From TM7 phylum sp. oral taxon 348 (lineage in GTDB: Bacteria > Patescibacteriota > Saccharimonadia > Saccharimonadales > Saccharimonadaceae): a DNA stretch of 64,000 nt. The first letter of the stretch is position 1. Each line of letters opens with the position of its first letter. Location of the stretch: assembly GCA_007845485.1 (NCBI GenBank), contig SDRW01000001.1:248001-312000 (forward strand), given 5' to 3'. The notes beneath the pieces are model-generated. The model did no database searches, was not told the DNA's origin, and worked only from the letters and a program-made list of their open reading frames with translations. Below are positions 8,003-16,862 of the stretch, piece after piece. Position numbers and translations under genes: made by a program.

Positions 8003-8413
8003 ATGTTTATTGCAGAGCTGTTTTCTACTGGATTAAATCAAGATAGTTATAAAATAAGCATAAATTCTTACATTGAATCAGTTAAACAGTTTATAGATAG
8101 TTTAATCAATCCATGGAACACGCCACTCGGTTATATTTCTTCTGAAGATATAGTGGTGTGTTTTTTATGGATTTTTATATTATTTATTTGCGCAGCTGTC
8201 TCTGTGCGAGCGCTGCTTAATAATAGTATAGGATGGCGCATTTTTGGCTGTATTTTAGCTATTATTGGTATAGCCATACTAGTTAATCTCTGGAGATATG
8301 GTGATTTATTAGAAATTATAAGATACTGCGCAATTGCTAGCATGTTTTTTGGTATATTCTTTGGTGTATTTAAGACTAAGTTACCAGGATCAAATACCAA
8401 TATTCAGCACTAA
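8003..8413 (+). CDS. three-TM membrane protein, unknown
   Basis: 136 residues. The N-terminal ~45 residues are polar. Three hydrophobic segments then follow: IVVCFLWIFILFICAAVSV, IFGCILAIIGIAILVNLW and IIRYCAIASMFFGIFFGVF. It resembles the small pilin-associated or PrgI/TraC-like membrane proteins only in general shape; no family motif is recognised. It begins 34 bases after tRNA-Ile2 and converges with the LssY-like gene, 4 bases apart. Confidence 0.6.
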   Translation: MFIAELFSTGLNQDSYKISINSYIESVKQFIDSLINPWNTPLGYISSEDIVVCFLWIFILFICAAVSVRALLNNSIGWRIFGCILAIIGIAILVNLWRYGDLLEIIRYCAIASMFFGIFFGVFKTKLPGSNTNIQH

Positions 8414-8417
8414 TCTG

Positions 8418-9758
8418 TTATAAGCTTTTTTTTGATGACTTATATACAAATCGGCGCACCTCATCACTAGATAACGCTAAAAGAACACCAATATGTAGCG
8501 ATACACTTACTAAAGAATTTCCAAAAGTTATAGGTTCATGATGTATAAAGAATTTAATACATTGATTTAGAATCATAAAAGTAGCCACAGACATAGATGC
8601 TAAGCGAGCCATAGCGCTTCCCCGAACAACAAAGAATATTAATGCCGCTTCAATAGAAACAATCAAAATTACTATAGAGGCAAATAGCATTCCAAATTGT
8701 CCATAATCCATAATTTCTTGAAATACCTGGAAAACTTCCATTACCACAATAGCAATCATAACTATAGTACCAGCTACAAGTTGCAAGGGACGTTTTCGCC
8801 AAAGTGCATCACCAATTTCGGCTGCTGGAGTTAGTTCAGATTCAGGCAAGACTAGGTGCGTATTATCCAATATTAAACCAGCTCTTTGTGGATGATCATT
8901 ATCTTCCTTTGGCTTAATATTTTTCAGTTCTACAATTGGTAGATTACCGTCAGTCAAAAATGAGTCACCACCACCATTACGTGCATGATACCCAGTTGAA
9001 AAATCTTCAATTATTTTTAATCCAACTTTTTTATTAGAGGCAAGTACTGAATCAATAATATAATCTCTTTCTATATCGGTATTTTCATCTATCTTGTGAG
9101 TAACTTGTAGTGTAAAAAGTGAAAGTCCAATACTCTTATCGTATGTACCAGACGCGAGCCAATCAACTTTATGACCACCTGGTAAAAACCATCCTTTAGG
9201 ACAATGCCAAAATCTAACATGATGGCGCTGACTAGGACTACCATCAACTTCTTGCTGATAAGCAAAATCTTGTCGTCTACCAAATAAAAATGCCGTAGAA
9301 ACTGGTGCGTTTAAATAGCTTTTTCTGCGTAAGGTTGATATTATCATTTTCCAAGTTGATTTAGCAGTGATTTCATCTGCACATACCCAGCCTGCTGCTT
9401 TCATGGCGGCATGTAATTGAGACTCACTTCCTCTAAAAGCAAGATTTACAGGATCTCCCAAAATCCCATCTGTCGTACGTGTACGACCAATAAAATAGTC
9501 AGGCGAATAAATATAGCTTAAAATTCTATGTAGCCGAGGTAGTCCCAAATATGCCACTACAAACCAAAAAACAACAAAATACACCCAGTAGGCCCAATGT
9601 ACATTCCACCCTTCCATAAATAGCAGAACACCCAGCCATAAAGTAGCTACTCCTGAAAACACAAAGAAAAATCTATCTAGTAGCTCAATAATGGATATAT
9701 GCCGACGCATCTGAAACGAGCTCTTCTGTACAGCCGTGCGCCTTTTAGGTGCTTTCAT
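8418..9758 (-). CDS. membrane protein with LssY C-terminal-like domain
   Basis: I place the start at the ATG at 9758 (MKAPKRRTAVQKSS), because the longer reading from 9797 has no ribosome-binding site. Two N-terminal membrane helices are followed by a soluble region starting GDPVNLAFRGSESQLHAAM and continuing AAGWVCADEITAKSTWKMI, which matches the LssY C-terminal domain (PF14067). That domain is found next to PAP2 phosphatases; here the PAP2 part is absent. The C-terminal ~130 residues carry four more hydrophobic helices. Probable envelope lipid-related protein; the reaction is unknown. Confidence 0.7.
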   Translation of the reverse strand: MKAPKRRTAVQKSSFQMRRHISIIELLDRFFFVFSGVATLWLGVLLFMEGWNVHWAYWVYFVVFWFVVAYLGLPRLHRILSYIYSPDYFIGRTRTTDGILGDPVNLAFRGSESQLHAAMKAAGWVCADEITAKSTWKMIISTLRRKSYLNAPVSTAFLFGRRQDFAYQQEVDGSPSQRHHVRFWHCPKGWFLPGGHKVDWLASGTYDKSIGLSLFTLQVTHKIDENTDIERDYIIDSVLASNKKVGLKIIEDFSTGYHARNGGGDSFLTDGNLPIVELKNIKPKEDNDHPQRAGLILDNTHLVLPESELTPAAEIGDALWRKRPLQLVAGTIVMIAIVVMEVFQVFQEIMDYGQFGMLFASIVILIVSIEAALIFFVVRGSAMARLASMSVATFMILNQCIKFFIHHEPITFGNSLVSVSLHIGVLLALSSDEVRRFVYKSSKKSL

Positions 9759-9864
9759 ATTATAAATAATAATCGCACAATACGTCACTAAAATCAATTA
9801 CTCCAGATTGATTACTGGAGTAATTTAGAAACTTAAAATAAATCAAACTAACTAGACTAATAAA

Positions 9865-10071
9865 TTATTTTTTCTTTGCAGCTGTTAAAAAGCCGTTGCG
9901 TGGATTTTCTTTTACAATACGATCTTCTGGTAGATCACAAGGTTCACCTTTACCATTCTTCTCATTTTTACTAAAGAAATAGATAGTCTGCGGTTTACCG
10001 CCGCGTAGGGAAACCTCAGATTTATGCAAATAGTAAGTTACTCCCTTTGAATTTGTGTGACTGTAAGCCAT
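9865..10071 (-). CDS. small basic conserved protein of 68 residues
   Basis: The product starts MAYSHTNSKGVTYYLHKSEV and ends AAKKK. It is rich in lysine, glycine and aromatic residues, with YFFSKNEKNGKGEPCDLPE in the middle and a single Cys. A strong ribosome-binding site, AGGAGGT, precedes the ATG by 10 bases, which suggests high expression. Compact basic proteins of this kind recur in Saccharibacteria genomes; a nucleic-acid or ribosome-associated role is only a guess. Confidence 0.7.
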   Translation of the reverse strand: MAYSHTNSKGVTYYLHKSEVSLRGGKPQTIYFFSKNEKNGKGEPCDLPEDRIVKENPRNGFLTAAKKK

Positions 10072-10145
10072 AAGAATTTATACCTCCTATTCAATATAAT
10101 CTTACATCAATTAGGTTAACTGCTAGAGGCACTGATGTCAATAGT

Positions 10146-10826
10146 CTAGATATCACTATATTTAAACTTAAGGATTATTCTTAGTACCACCAGGCTCACA
10201 AGACGTGCAATTATCACCATGATTATGACTATGCATATCAAAATAGAAAATCCAGCAAAATCTGGTGACCAAACTACCGAGACAAAATCATACCTATAGA
10301 GTTCAATATCTGGCACCTTAACACTACTAACTGGATCCGTACCAGGAGCATATTTTGCATACTCACGCGCAAAACAACTTACATAACCTTGATTATAACC
10401 ACTAAACTGAGGTTTGCATATATCATCAACTTTTTTATTGATAACATCTTTATTGGCATTATTATTTTCGACTGCTTTTTTTATTAACTCTGCCTTATCT
10501 CGGTTATATTTTTCATGTAGATAAATTCTGGCACCAGATGTATTCATATGATCCGAAACGTATCTCCGTAGATCATATAAGCGATCTTGCACCGCCTGCA
10601 TATCACCCTGTTTATCCGCTTGTTCCACAGCTTTCTGGCGCTGCACCATACCTATATTATTAAGCCGCAAAAACGTAGCAGACATCAACATCATAAAGAC
10701 TAAAATAACCACAAGCTGCCAAGTTTTTAATCTCCGCAGACGATTAATTTTCTGTTTTACAGAACGCTTATCCTTCACACCCGCCCATCCTTTATGATAG
10801 TATAACAAAAAAAACTTTCTACTCAT
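10146..10826 (-). CDS. bitopic/two-TM membrane protein, unknown
   Basis: 226 residues. A basic N-terminus (KRSVKQKINRLRRLKTW), a membrane helix at about 37-55, a ~140-residue extracytoplasmic helical region with two cysteines (DDICKPQ, VSCFARE) that could form a disulfide, and a second helix near the C-terminus (ILICIVIIMVIIARLVSLVV). No family recognised. Divergent from murC, with 48 bases between the start codons. Confidence 0.6.
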   Translation of the reverse strand: MSRKFFLLYYHKGWAGVKDKRSVKQKINRLRRLKTWQLVVILVFMMLMSATFLRLNNIGMVQRQKAVEQADKQGDMQAVQDRLYDLRRYVSDHMNTSGARIYLHEKYNRDKAELIKKAVENNNANKDVINKKVDDICKPQFSGYNQGYVSCFAREYAKYAPGTDPVSSVKVPDIELYRYDFVSVVWSPDFAGFSILICIVIIMVIIARLVSLVVLRIILKFKYSDI

Positions 10827-10859
10827 AGGTATAGGGTTGTTTATATAGATGGTATCTGA

Positions 10860-10868
10860 TGGTATAAT
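10860..10868 (+). promoter_or_regulatory. extended -10 promoter of murC, leaderless arrangement
   Basis: TGG then TATAAT (10863-10868). The A of the start codon (10875) is seven bases after the last base of the hexamer, which is where transcription should begin. Confidence 0.7.
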
Positions 10869-10874
10869 TGCGCT

Positions 10875-12140
10875 ATGAGAATTTATTTTTCTGGAATAGG
10901 CGGCGTTGGTATTGGGCCGCTGGCAGAGATAGCTTTAGATGCTGGCTATAGCGTATATGGATCTGATCGCGAACCCAGTGTTATGACAAGATCTCTACAA
11001 GATAGAGGTGTTAATATATCTTTTGATCAGTCTGGGGATTTTCTACAGACAGAACACAAAAAATCCCCCTTTGACTGGTTTGTGTACACATCTGCACTAC
11101 CAGATGATCACCCAGAATTAACTTTGGCTAAAAAGTTAGATATTAAAACAGGTAAGCGCGACGAACTGATAGCTAAAATCATTTCTGATAAAAATCTTAA
11201 ACTTATCGCGATTGCTGGCACACACGGCAAAACAACAACTACTGGTATGTTAATTTGGGCTTTCCACCAGCTCAATATACCCGTTAGTTACTCTATAGGT
11301 TCAACTATACAATTCGGGCCAAGCGGTCGATTTGATAAAGATAGCCAATTCTTTGTTTATGAATGTGACGAGTTTGATAAAAATTTCCTCCATTTTTACC
11401 CTTGGCTATCAATAATTACATCAATAGATTATGACCACCCCGATACTTACCCATCAAAAATAGATTATACAAATGCTTTTAGGCAATTTATCAACCAGTC
11501 AAAGCATTGTATTATATATAAAGATGATTTTGATAATTTAAATATTAAAGATACTGTACTTGATCTAATCGACAAAAATGAACACAAGAATAAAATTAAT
11601 AGCATTAATCTAGCTGGCGATCATAATCGTGAAAATGCATATTTAATTTTGACTGAGTTAGAGAATATGGGTATTCAGACAGATAAAGTTCAGTTAGCTA
11701 TAGAATCATTCCCTGGCACTGGACGACGATTTGAAAAAATAGCTGATAATTTATATAGCGACTACGGTCATCACCCTATTGAAATAGCCGCGACTCTACA
11801 AATGGCAAAAGAATTAAATGATAGAGTTGTATTGGTATATCAGCCACATCAAAATATCCGTCAACACGAAATTATAGATCAATATACAAATTGTATGGAT
11901 AAAGCAGATACTATATATTGGCTGCCCACCTACCTAACACGCGAAGATCCTAAATTAGAAATACTAACCCCGCAAGATTTAACTAAAAATCTTATAAATA
12001 AATCAAGCTTGGAGTTTGCAGAATTAGATAATAATTTATGGGATAAAATCAAAACCGAACGCAAAAATGGTAAGTTAGTATTATGTATGGGTGCGGGCAC
12101 AATTGATGGATGGCTACGTGCAAAAATATCTAAAAACTAA
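10875..12140 (+). CDS. murC: UDP-N-acetylmuramate--L-alanine ligase
   Basis: Mur ligase that adds L-Ala to UDP-MurNAc with ATP hydrolysis, in the cytoplasm. The N-terminal Rossmann domain opens with GIGGVGIGPLAE (7-18). The central ATPase domain has the P-loop GTHGKTTTT (115-123) and YECDEFDKNFL. The C-terminal domain carries DYGHHPIEIAATL, the conserved MurC/Mpl signature. At 421 residues it is slightly shorter than typical (about 450-490). Mpl is an alternative, but in a minimal genome MurC is likelier. No ribosome-binding site is present; the -10 box sits seven bases upstream. It overlaps the convergent MazG gene by 4 bases. Confidence 0.88.
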   Translation: MRIYFSGIGGVGIGPLAEIALDAGYSVYGSDREPSVMTRSLQDRGVNISFDQSGDFLQTEHKKSPFDWFVYTSALPDDHPELTLAKKLDIKTGKRDELIAKIISDKNLKLIAIAGTHGKTTTTGMLIWAFHQLNIPVSYSIGSTIQFGPSGRFDKDSQFFVYECDEFDKNFLHFYPWLSIITSIDYDHPDTYPSKIDYTNAFRQFINQSKHCIIYKDDFDNLNIKDTVLDLIDKNEHKNKINSINLAGDHNRENAYLILTELENMGIQTDKVQLAIESFPGTGRRFEKIADNLYSDYGHHPIEIAATLQMAKELNDRVVLVYQPHQNIRQHEIIDQYTNCMDKADTIYWLPTYLTREDPKLEILTPQDLTKNLINKSSLEFAELDNNLWDKIKTERKNGKLVLCMGAGTIDGWLRAKISKN

Positions 12141-12478
12141 CGATTGTCTCCGCTACCATGTAGAGTATGCCTAGACTGTCTACTTGCAAGTTTTTCATTG
12201 TTAGTTTTGGCAACTTCTTCTAGATTTGAACCGAGCAGATCGGCTGCAACTGAAACATACCAGAGTATATCACCAAGCTCTTTTATTAACTCTTGTTTAT
12301 CTTTGTTATTTATTTTGCCCTTCTTATCACGCAAAATTTTCTTAAATTTTTCCTGAACCTCGCCACACTCACCACTTAATCCTAGTATGATACCCATCAT
12401 CTGAGGTGTAATATCACCATATTGATAATCGTCAGTCAAAGTTGATATAGCTTTTTTACTGTAATCTTTTATATTCAT
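12137..12478 (-). CDS. MazG-like nucleotide pyrophosphohydrolase
   Basis: 113 residues matching the all-alpha NTP pyrophosphohydrolase fold. The metal-binding pattern is visible as GECGEVQEKFKKI (ExxE) followed by ELIKELGDILWYVSVAA (ExxD). These enzymes hydrolyse (d)NTPs to NMP and pyrophosphate and clean the nucleotide pool or act on viral/alarmone nucleotides. A strong ribosome-binding site (AAGGGGGA) precedes the ATG. Confidence 0.88.
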   Translation of the reverse strand: MNIKDYSKKAISTLTDDYQYGDITPQMMGIILGLSGECGEVQEKFKKILRDKKGKINNKDKQELIKELGDILWYVSVAADLLGSNLEEVAKTNNEKLASRQSRHTLHGSGDNR

Positions 12479-12517
12479 AGTCCCCCTTGATTATTGTATA
12501 TGATTATATCATTAATA

Positions 12518-12546
12518 TTGACTTTTGTAGTAAAAAACTTTACAAT
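12518..12546 (+). promoter_or_regulatory. near-consensus sigma-70 promoter
   Basis: TTGACT (12518-12523), 17 bases, TACAAT (12541-12546). It predicts a transcript start near 12553 and decides in favour of the downstream ATG at 12583, since the longer frame from 12487 would begin upstream of the promoter. Confidence 0.75.
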
Positions 12547-12582
12547 ATAAGCACAATAACAATCAAGCGAAAGTGTAAAGAA

Positions 12583-13278
12583 ATGAACGGTAATGGTAAC
12601 TTTTTAGTAAACAATAACTCTAACCGTGAAGCACTAATTGGTGTAGAAACTGGGCAAAACGAAGAAAGTTACACACCAAAGATATCAAGTGACTTATTTC
12701 GCGAAAGTAATCATAATAGCTTGCGAGATTTCTTTAACGAATACGAAGACGAAAAGCGCATTAATGCGACTATTGATTTCATAAAAACTATGCGCAACTA
12801 TATGAGTGAGCAAAAATATATGGATATGTCTTTTGGACACGATAATGAAGGAACAATTTCCATAATCATGGAACCTTCAAGTAGTAAATCTGCTCCAAAC
12901 GATATTGAAGTAGTTAGATTTAATCCTCTTGATTTAAGCGAATTAGATTTAGAATCACTAGATAAATACGATTTAATAATGCAAAACAAAGAACACTACA
13001 CAGGCGAAGATGTTCAAGTAAAATATTTAGATAGCGGAAATCAAGCATTTATTACGGTAACAACAGCTGCCGATGATAAAATAAGATATAACTTAGACAG
13101 CAGGAAAGGAAACTCCATTCTAAAACAATCGTACGATGGATTCTTAGAAGAATCATATATTTGCGATGTGCGACATTTGGACACTATTCTAGAATGGGAT
13201 CATAGACCTATTGAAGATAGATTGCGCAGCGAAGAACGGTCAAAAGAATCTGCAAAAAGAGCTTACTATAACTTATAA
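12583..13278 (+). CDS. hypothetical soluble protein of 231 residues
   Basis: The start at 12583 (MNGNGNFLVNNNSNREALIG) is preferred because a near-consensus promoter lies at 12518-12546. The product is acidic, polar and without signal or membrane segments. It begins with an Asn/Gly-rich stretch and ends with a basic helix (RSEERSKESAKRAYYNL). The strong promoter on a monocistronic unit suggests appreciable expression. No family recognised. Confidence 0.65.
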   Translation: MNGNGNFLVNNNSNREALIGVETGQNEESYTPKISSDLFRESNHNSLRDFFNEYEDEKRINATIDFIKTMRNYMSEQKYMDMSFGHDNEGTISIIMEPSSSKSAPNDIEVVRFNPLDLSELDLESLDKYDLIMQNKEHYTGEDVQVKYLDSGNQAFITVTTAADDKIRYNLDSRKGNSILKQSYDGFLEESYICDVRHLDTILEWDHRPIEDRLRSEERSKESAKRAYYNL

Positions 13279-13288
13279 CCTATAAAAA

Positions 13289-13933
13289 TCATGATAAAGG
13301 CGGCAATGCTTTGACAAAGTTTATAGTCAAGCCGTCCTCTAGCCAACGAGTTTCATAGGTGGTTTTTATCTTATAGCTGTCCACCAAATTTGATTCATGC
13401 AAATCAAAGGATAATTCTTCTATTCTCCATCTATTAATGACTAGCTGCTCTAGACTCCAACAAAAGAAATCACGATTATCATGCTTTAAATAAAGCGCAC
13501 CATTTGAGTTTAAAATTTGCTGATAAATTTTAAGAAAATACGAATTTGTTAGTCTACGCCCCGACGATCGCCGACGCAAAAAAGGATCAGGAAATGTTAT
13601 CCAGATTGATTCGATAGATTTAGGATGACAAATACTTGCTAATTGATCCGCCCTAGCTCGCAAAAAATATATATTATTTATATTTTGGTTAGTTGCTTCA
13701 TAAGCTCCTTTTTGCAACCTATCACCCTTGACGTCCAGTGCTAGAAACTGAATCTGGGGAAATCTTTTTGCCATCTCAACACTAAAAAGACCATTCCCTG
13801 CCCCTATTTCAATAACATCGACTGGGCGCTGACTCCATTCATCGAGTTCATAACAAATTGGAGAATTGGCAAATTTAGCAAATTTGTACTTTTTACGTTT
13901 TCGCGTAATAATAAAATCTTCTGGATTAAGCAT
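13289..13933 (-). CDS. trmB: tRNA (guanine-N7)-methyltransferase
   Basis: A SAM-dependent enzyme that methylates G46 in the tRNA variable loop. The SAM-binding motif is VIEIGAGNGLFSVEMAK, followed by FLALDVKGDRL. The TrmB signature TFPDPFLRRRSSGRRL appears with a tolerable change from the usual TFPDPWPKKRHHKRRL. At 214 residues the length is normal. Its start overlaps the stop of the upstream gene (13933), so translational coupling is likely. Confidence 0.9.
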   Translation of the reverse strand: MLNPEDFIITRKRKKYKFAKFANSPICYELDEWSQRPVDVIEIGAGNGLFSVEMAKRFPQIQFLALDVKGDRLQKGAYEATNQNINNIYFLRARADQLASICHPKSIESIWITFPDPFLRRRSSGRRLTNSYFLKIYQQILNSNGALYLKHDNRDFFCWSLEQLVINRWRIEELSFDLHESNLVDSYKIKTTYETRWLEDGLTINFVKALPPLS

Positions 13934-14271
13934 TATTCCGCCAAAATACCTAAACTTTCATTTCCTAAAGATGCACTATCAAAACTATTCTTATAATCAC
14001 TGATAATCTGGAGTTTTTTATTAAACATTTTATCAAATTCTTTGATAGAATCATCATTAAGCTGACTAGAAGTATCAAACCCCTCAAATGTATCTGTTTT
14101 TTGAGCATGTTTGCGAACTGTCTGATAATCTGGTCGACTCAAATCAAGTTGCGCAGCACCACTATAAGAATACAAAGCCATACTTATTACAACTAAAACA
14201 CAAGCAGCCGCAATTGATAGAATAATCATCATAAAAAATTTCGACGGTAGTATATTAGTTTTTAGATTCAT
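13933..14271 (-). CDS. single-TM protein, unknown
   Basis: 112 residues: a short basic N-terminus, one membrane helix (MMIILSIAAACVLVVISMAL), and an extracytoplasmic polar region. It overlaps the upstream secreted-protein gene by 17 bases and the downstream trmB by one base, so it is part of a three-gene cluster. Family not recognised. Confidence 0.6.
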   Translation of the reverse strand: MNLKTNILPSKFFMMIILSIAAACVLVVISMALYSYSGAAQLDLSRPDYQTVRKHAQKTDTFEGFDTSSQLNDDSIKEFDKMFNKKLQIISDYKNSFDSASLGNESLGILAE

Positions 14272-14836
14272 TTAGATCACTCCGCAAGGCATTATTTTTG
14301 TAGTTTTTAGAAAACTTTTTTACTTCGTTATAATATTTAAGCGCTATATTATGTAAACTAACTACCTCTGAGTGAATTTTCTGGCGCGATTCTCTAACAG
14401 ACTCAAGCATATAGTAAAAATTTTGAGGATAAGCGTCACAATCAGCCTTAATTAGCTGTACCATATCAGTTTCGTAGGTACGATATTGCTCGCGAAAATT
14501 CACCAAATGTTTATCAAATTCGGCAGCATAATTAAACATTTCACCGCCCTTTAAACGATTTTCGGCGATCTTAGCGTTAAAACGAGCCATCAACTTTGTA
14601 GCTATCAGATCATACTGCTGACCAGAATTTACTCTTATTAATCCATCGTTTTCATGAATTTTTATAAGCTTAGCCTTGACGGACTGGCAATCTATAATTA
14701 TAGAATTATATAAGGCGCTGTCTCCAGGCTTAAGTTGCCCCGAAACACCAAAAGAAGATTGAGCCCTAGCGTTATCTACACATACAAAACTTACCAACAA
14801 TAAACAAACAACGACTAAAAAGCTAATCAAACGCAT
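14255..14836 (-). CDS. secreted helical protein, unknown
   Basis: 193 residues with a clear Sec signal peptide (MRLISFLVVVCLLLVSFVC, cleavage expected after ARA). The mature part is predicted mostly helical, with two cysteines (IDCQSVKAK and KADCDAYPQ) that could form a disulfide. Probably partners with the overlapping downstream single-TM protein. No family recognised. Confidence 0.6.
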   Translation of the reverse strand: MRLISFLVVVCLLLVSFVCVDNARAQSSFGVSGQLKPGDSALYNSIIIDCQSVKAKLIKIHENDGLIRVNSGQQYDLIATKLMARFNAKIAENRLKGGEMFNYAAEFDKHLVNFREQYRTYETDMVQLIKADCDAYPQNFYYMLESVRESRQKIHSEVVSLHNIALKYYNEVKKFSKNYKNNALRSDLNESKN

Positions 14837-14873
14837 ATTTAATATTATGAACTAATAGAGTAAATAAAGCAAA

Positions 14874-15248
14874 TTATTTTAACTTACCTATACTTCTACC
14901 AACTTCCTTTGTTGTGCGGGCAGCTGAATTAGAAGCTTTTCCTAAATGTTTTTTAGCCTCACCACCAAAGCGTTTAGCCTCTTTGCTAATTTGACCTGCA
15001 GAAGTTTGCGCTTCTTGAGCTATAATAGTCATCTCATCGCTAATTTCGCCAGCACCTTTTTTAACCCTATCAACACTTTCGTCATAAATGTCTTTAGCGC
15101 TATCTATCTTTTCTGATGTAGTTTCTTTTAGATTGTCTAGTCTGCTTTTAATATCTGATCGGGTTTCTTTACCACTCTTTGGTGCAAAAAGTAATCCTGC
15201 CATATAACCTACACCCGCTGCTGCCACTAAACCTAATAATTTTTTCAT
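14874..15248 (-). CDS. YtxH domain protein
   Basis: The N-terminal membrane segment with the family's GYMAGLLFAPKSGKETR motif defines YtxH (PF12732). A long amphipathic helix rich in Lys, Glu, Ser and Ala follows (124 residues in all), like the small stress or envelope-associated coiled-coil proteins of this family. A strong ribosome-binding site, AAGGGGGA, precedes the ATG. It follows the DUF948-like gene by 21 bases and the two probably form an operon. Confidence 0.85.
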   Translation of the reverse strand: MKKLLGLVAAAGVGYMAGLLFAPKSGKETRSDIKSRLDNLKETTSEKIDSAKDIYDESVDRVKKGAGEISDEMTIIAQEAQTSAGQISKEAKRFGGEAKKHLGKASNSAARTTKEVGRSIGKLK

Positions 15249-15269
15249 ATTCCCCCTTTATTCCCTTTA

Positions 15270-15491
15270 TTATTTTTTACGAAATGCTCTTACCGCCGCT
15301 GAAAATACAGTAGTGGGCGAAAACCAAGCCGTAAATGATGCAAGATTTTTTGCCGCTTTTTCAGTTTGTCTAGCAATCTTATTTAGCCTAGCAAGCAAAG
15401 TAGCTATCAAGGCTAAAAGTGTGATTACAATAACTGAAAGCATCATTACTGTAATTGTAAGTAAAATAATTGCGATTTCAACTTGGCTCAT
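15270..15491 (-). CDS. small DUF948-like membrane protein
   Basis: 73 residues: one N-terminal membrane helix (IAIILLTITVMMLSVIVITL, continuing LALIATLLARL), then a short basic amphipathic tail. Small proteins of this shape commonly precede YtxH genes, as here, and the pair probably act together at the membrane. Ribosome-binding site GAGAGGAA. Confidence 0.65.
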   Translation of the reverse strand: MSQVEIAIILLTITVMMLSVIVITLLALIATLLARLNKIARQTEKAAKNLASFTAWFSPTTVFSAAVRAFRKK

Positions 15492-15599
15492 TAATATAAT
15501 TCCTCTCTTGTACTTTCATTATAGCATAAACAATATCAATGAGTAGCCATTATTACATCAAGATTTATATAAGCCCAGTATTTATAATAACGGAATTTT

Positions 15600-16347
15600 C
15601 TAACTATTAGATCTATAAGAATTATAGCTGGCAATAAGTTTGATTATTTTACTAATGCCGCGCACTGATTCTTGGCGCACCGTTTCACCGTCCAGATAAA
15701 CACGCCGATTAATCTCCAGCATAACTGAGCGTAGCCCTGGAGTTTTATTACGGTAAAAATCCATCGGCACCAGCGCACCCGCATACGGATAATTTAGCGC
15801 GCAGCTATAGCCCAGTTTTTCTATATAAGTTTTCAGTTTTAAGGCATCATTTCCACTAAACCATTCATCGTCATAGCCCAGGCAAATATCAGGCAGACTT
15901 TCCGTATAGCCGCACCAAATCATCACTGTAGCTATGCAGATCAATCATCATACACGAGCCATACTGATTAACAATTTTTTGGCTCAATTTGTTTAGCTGT
16001 ATATGATGATACTCATACGCTTGCCTGATAATTTCCTTGCGGCGCTCAGGTGTTACCTGGCGATACTGCACGCCGCCTGGCAAATGCGTATATACCGCGC
16101 CCATACCCAGCCTCGCCATCGGTTCATCGGCATCATTTTGAAACCGCTCAACATCGCAATATAACCGCGAATACTTGGCTATTACTTTATGGCAATCAAT
16201 ATCTCTGGCAAGTTCGTCCACTTTATAATCAGCCATAAAGTGTAGATTATTCTCGATAATTTTTCGATCAACCATAACATCGCGCCAAAAATCTGGCGGT
16301 AAACACAGCGAAGCGTGCGGGATATGAATAAGGAGATTAGCCGCCAT
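15600..16347 (-). pseudogene. N-formylglutamate amidohydrolase (FGase) family, frameshifted
   Basis: Two overlapping frames together make one FGase (PF05013) protein. The first half (start at 16347, MAANLLIHIPHASLCLPP) reaches MIDLHSYSDDLVR and stops shortly after. The second half continues in the next frame from about 15930 as WCGYTESLPDICLGYDDEWF, then GALVPMDFY and SVMLEINRRVYLD. One base gained or lost near 15915-15935 explains the break. The family hydrolyses N-formylglutamate or related N-acyl amino acids. It starts inside the end of the GrpB gene (11-base overlap), so it was the last gene of an operon. A sequencing error, a recent pseudogene or programmed frameshifting are all possible. 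Confidence 0.75.
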
Positions 16348-16858
16348 TTTTCCACCGCCTAGCACGTTGTAATAACTTATCGACATAAGCTGTTTTAAGT
16401 TTTTTATACGCCGACCTGTCGTAATTTGCTTGCTTGGCATATTGATATTTTACGCTTGAATATTGATCAGCTTCGTCATTGTGAGACCTTAGATAATCTC
16501 TGATAATTAAGAAGCTATCATGCGTTTTGGTATTTGCGACCGCGAGGTGAATATGGATATCGCCCTCGCCAGTTTCTTCTTGTCGGGACGCCAGGAATAT
16601 ATAATCTTGGCGGGGACTTGGGTTTAATGAGGGAAAATATCCAATTGCTACCAATTTATCCCGCAGCTCGTTCATGTGTTCGCTATCTTTAGCAGAAATA
16701 AGGATATCTAGGATATTTTTACCGTCCAAACTAGGTACCGCGGTACTGCCGACATGATAAATCTGCGAACCATCCGCAAGCACTAGCGCTAATTTATTGT
16801 TCACGCGCGCAAAGACAACCGGCATGTCTTTTCTGGATTTTTTAATATTGACTGGCAT
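16337..16858 (-). CDS. GrpB family nucleotidyltransferase-like protein (UPF0157)
   Basis: 173 residues. The hallmark YHVGSTAVPSLDGKNILDILI is the GrpB version of the nucleotidyltransferase GSTAVPGL motif with its paired acidic residues, and HIHLAV plus FLIIRDYLRSH follow as in the family. GrpB domains occur alone or fused to dephospho-CoA kinase; the substrate is unproven. Lies 4 bases after the NUDIX gene and overlaps the FGase start. Confidence 0.88.
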   Translation of the reverse strand: MPVNIKKSRKDMPVVFARVNNKLALVLADGSQIYHVGSTAVPSLDGKNILDILISAKDSEHMNELRDKLVAIGYFPSLNPSPRQDYIFLASRQEETGEGDIHIHLAVANTKTHDSFLIIRDYLRSHNDEADQYSSVKYQYAKQANYDRSAYKKLKTAYVDKLLQRARRWKNGG

Positions 16859-16862
16859 TTGG

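Noticed and set aside
12200-12240. Possible tRNA T-arm (GATTTGAACC)
   Set aside because: It is inside the MazG reading frame and no acceptor, D-arm or anticodon arm can be folded around it.
12487-12582. 32-codon N-terminal extension of the 231-residue hypothetical protein
   Set aside because: It would begin upstream of a near-consensus promoter (12518-12546), so the message starts after these codons; the downstream ATG at 12583 is used instead.
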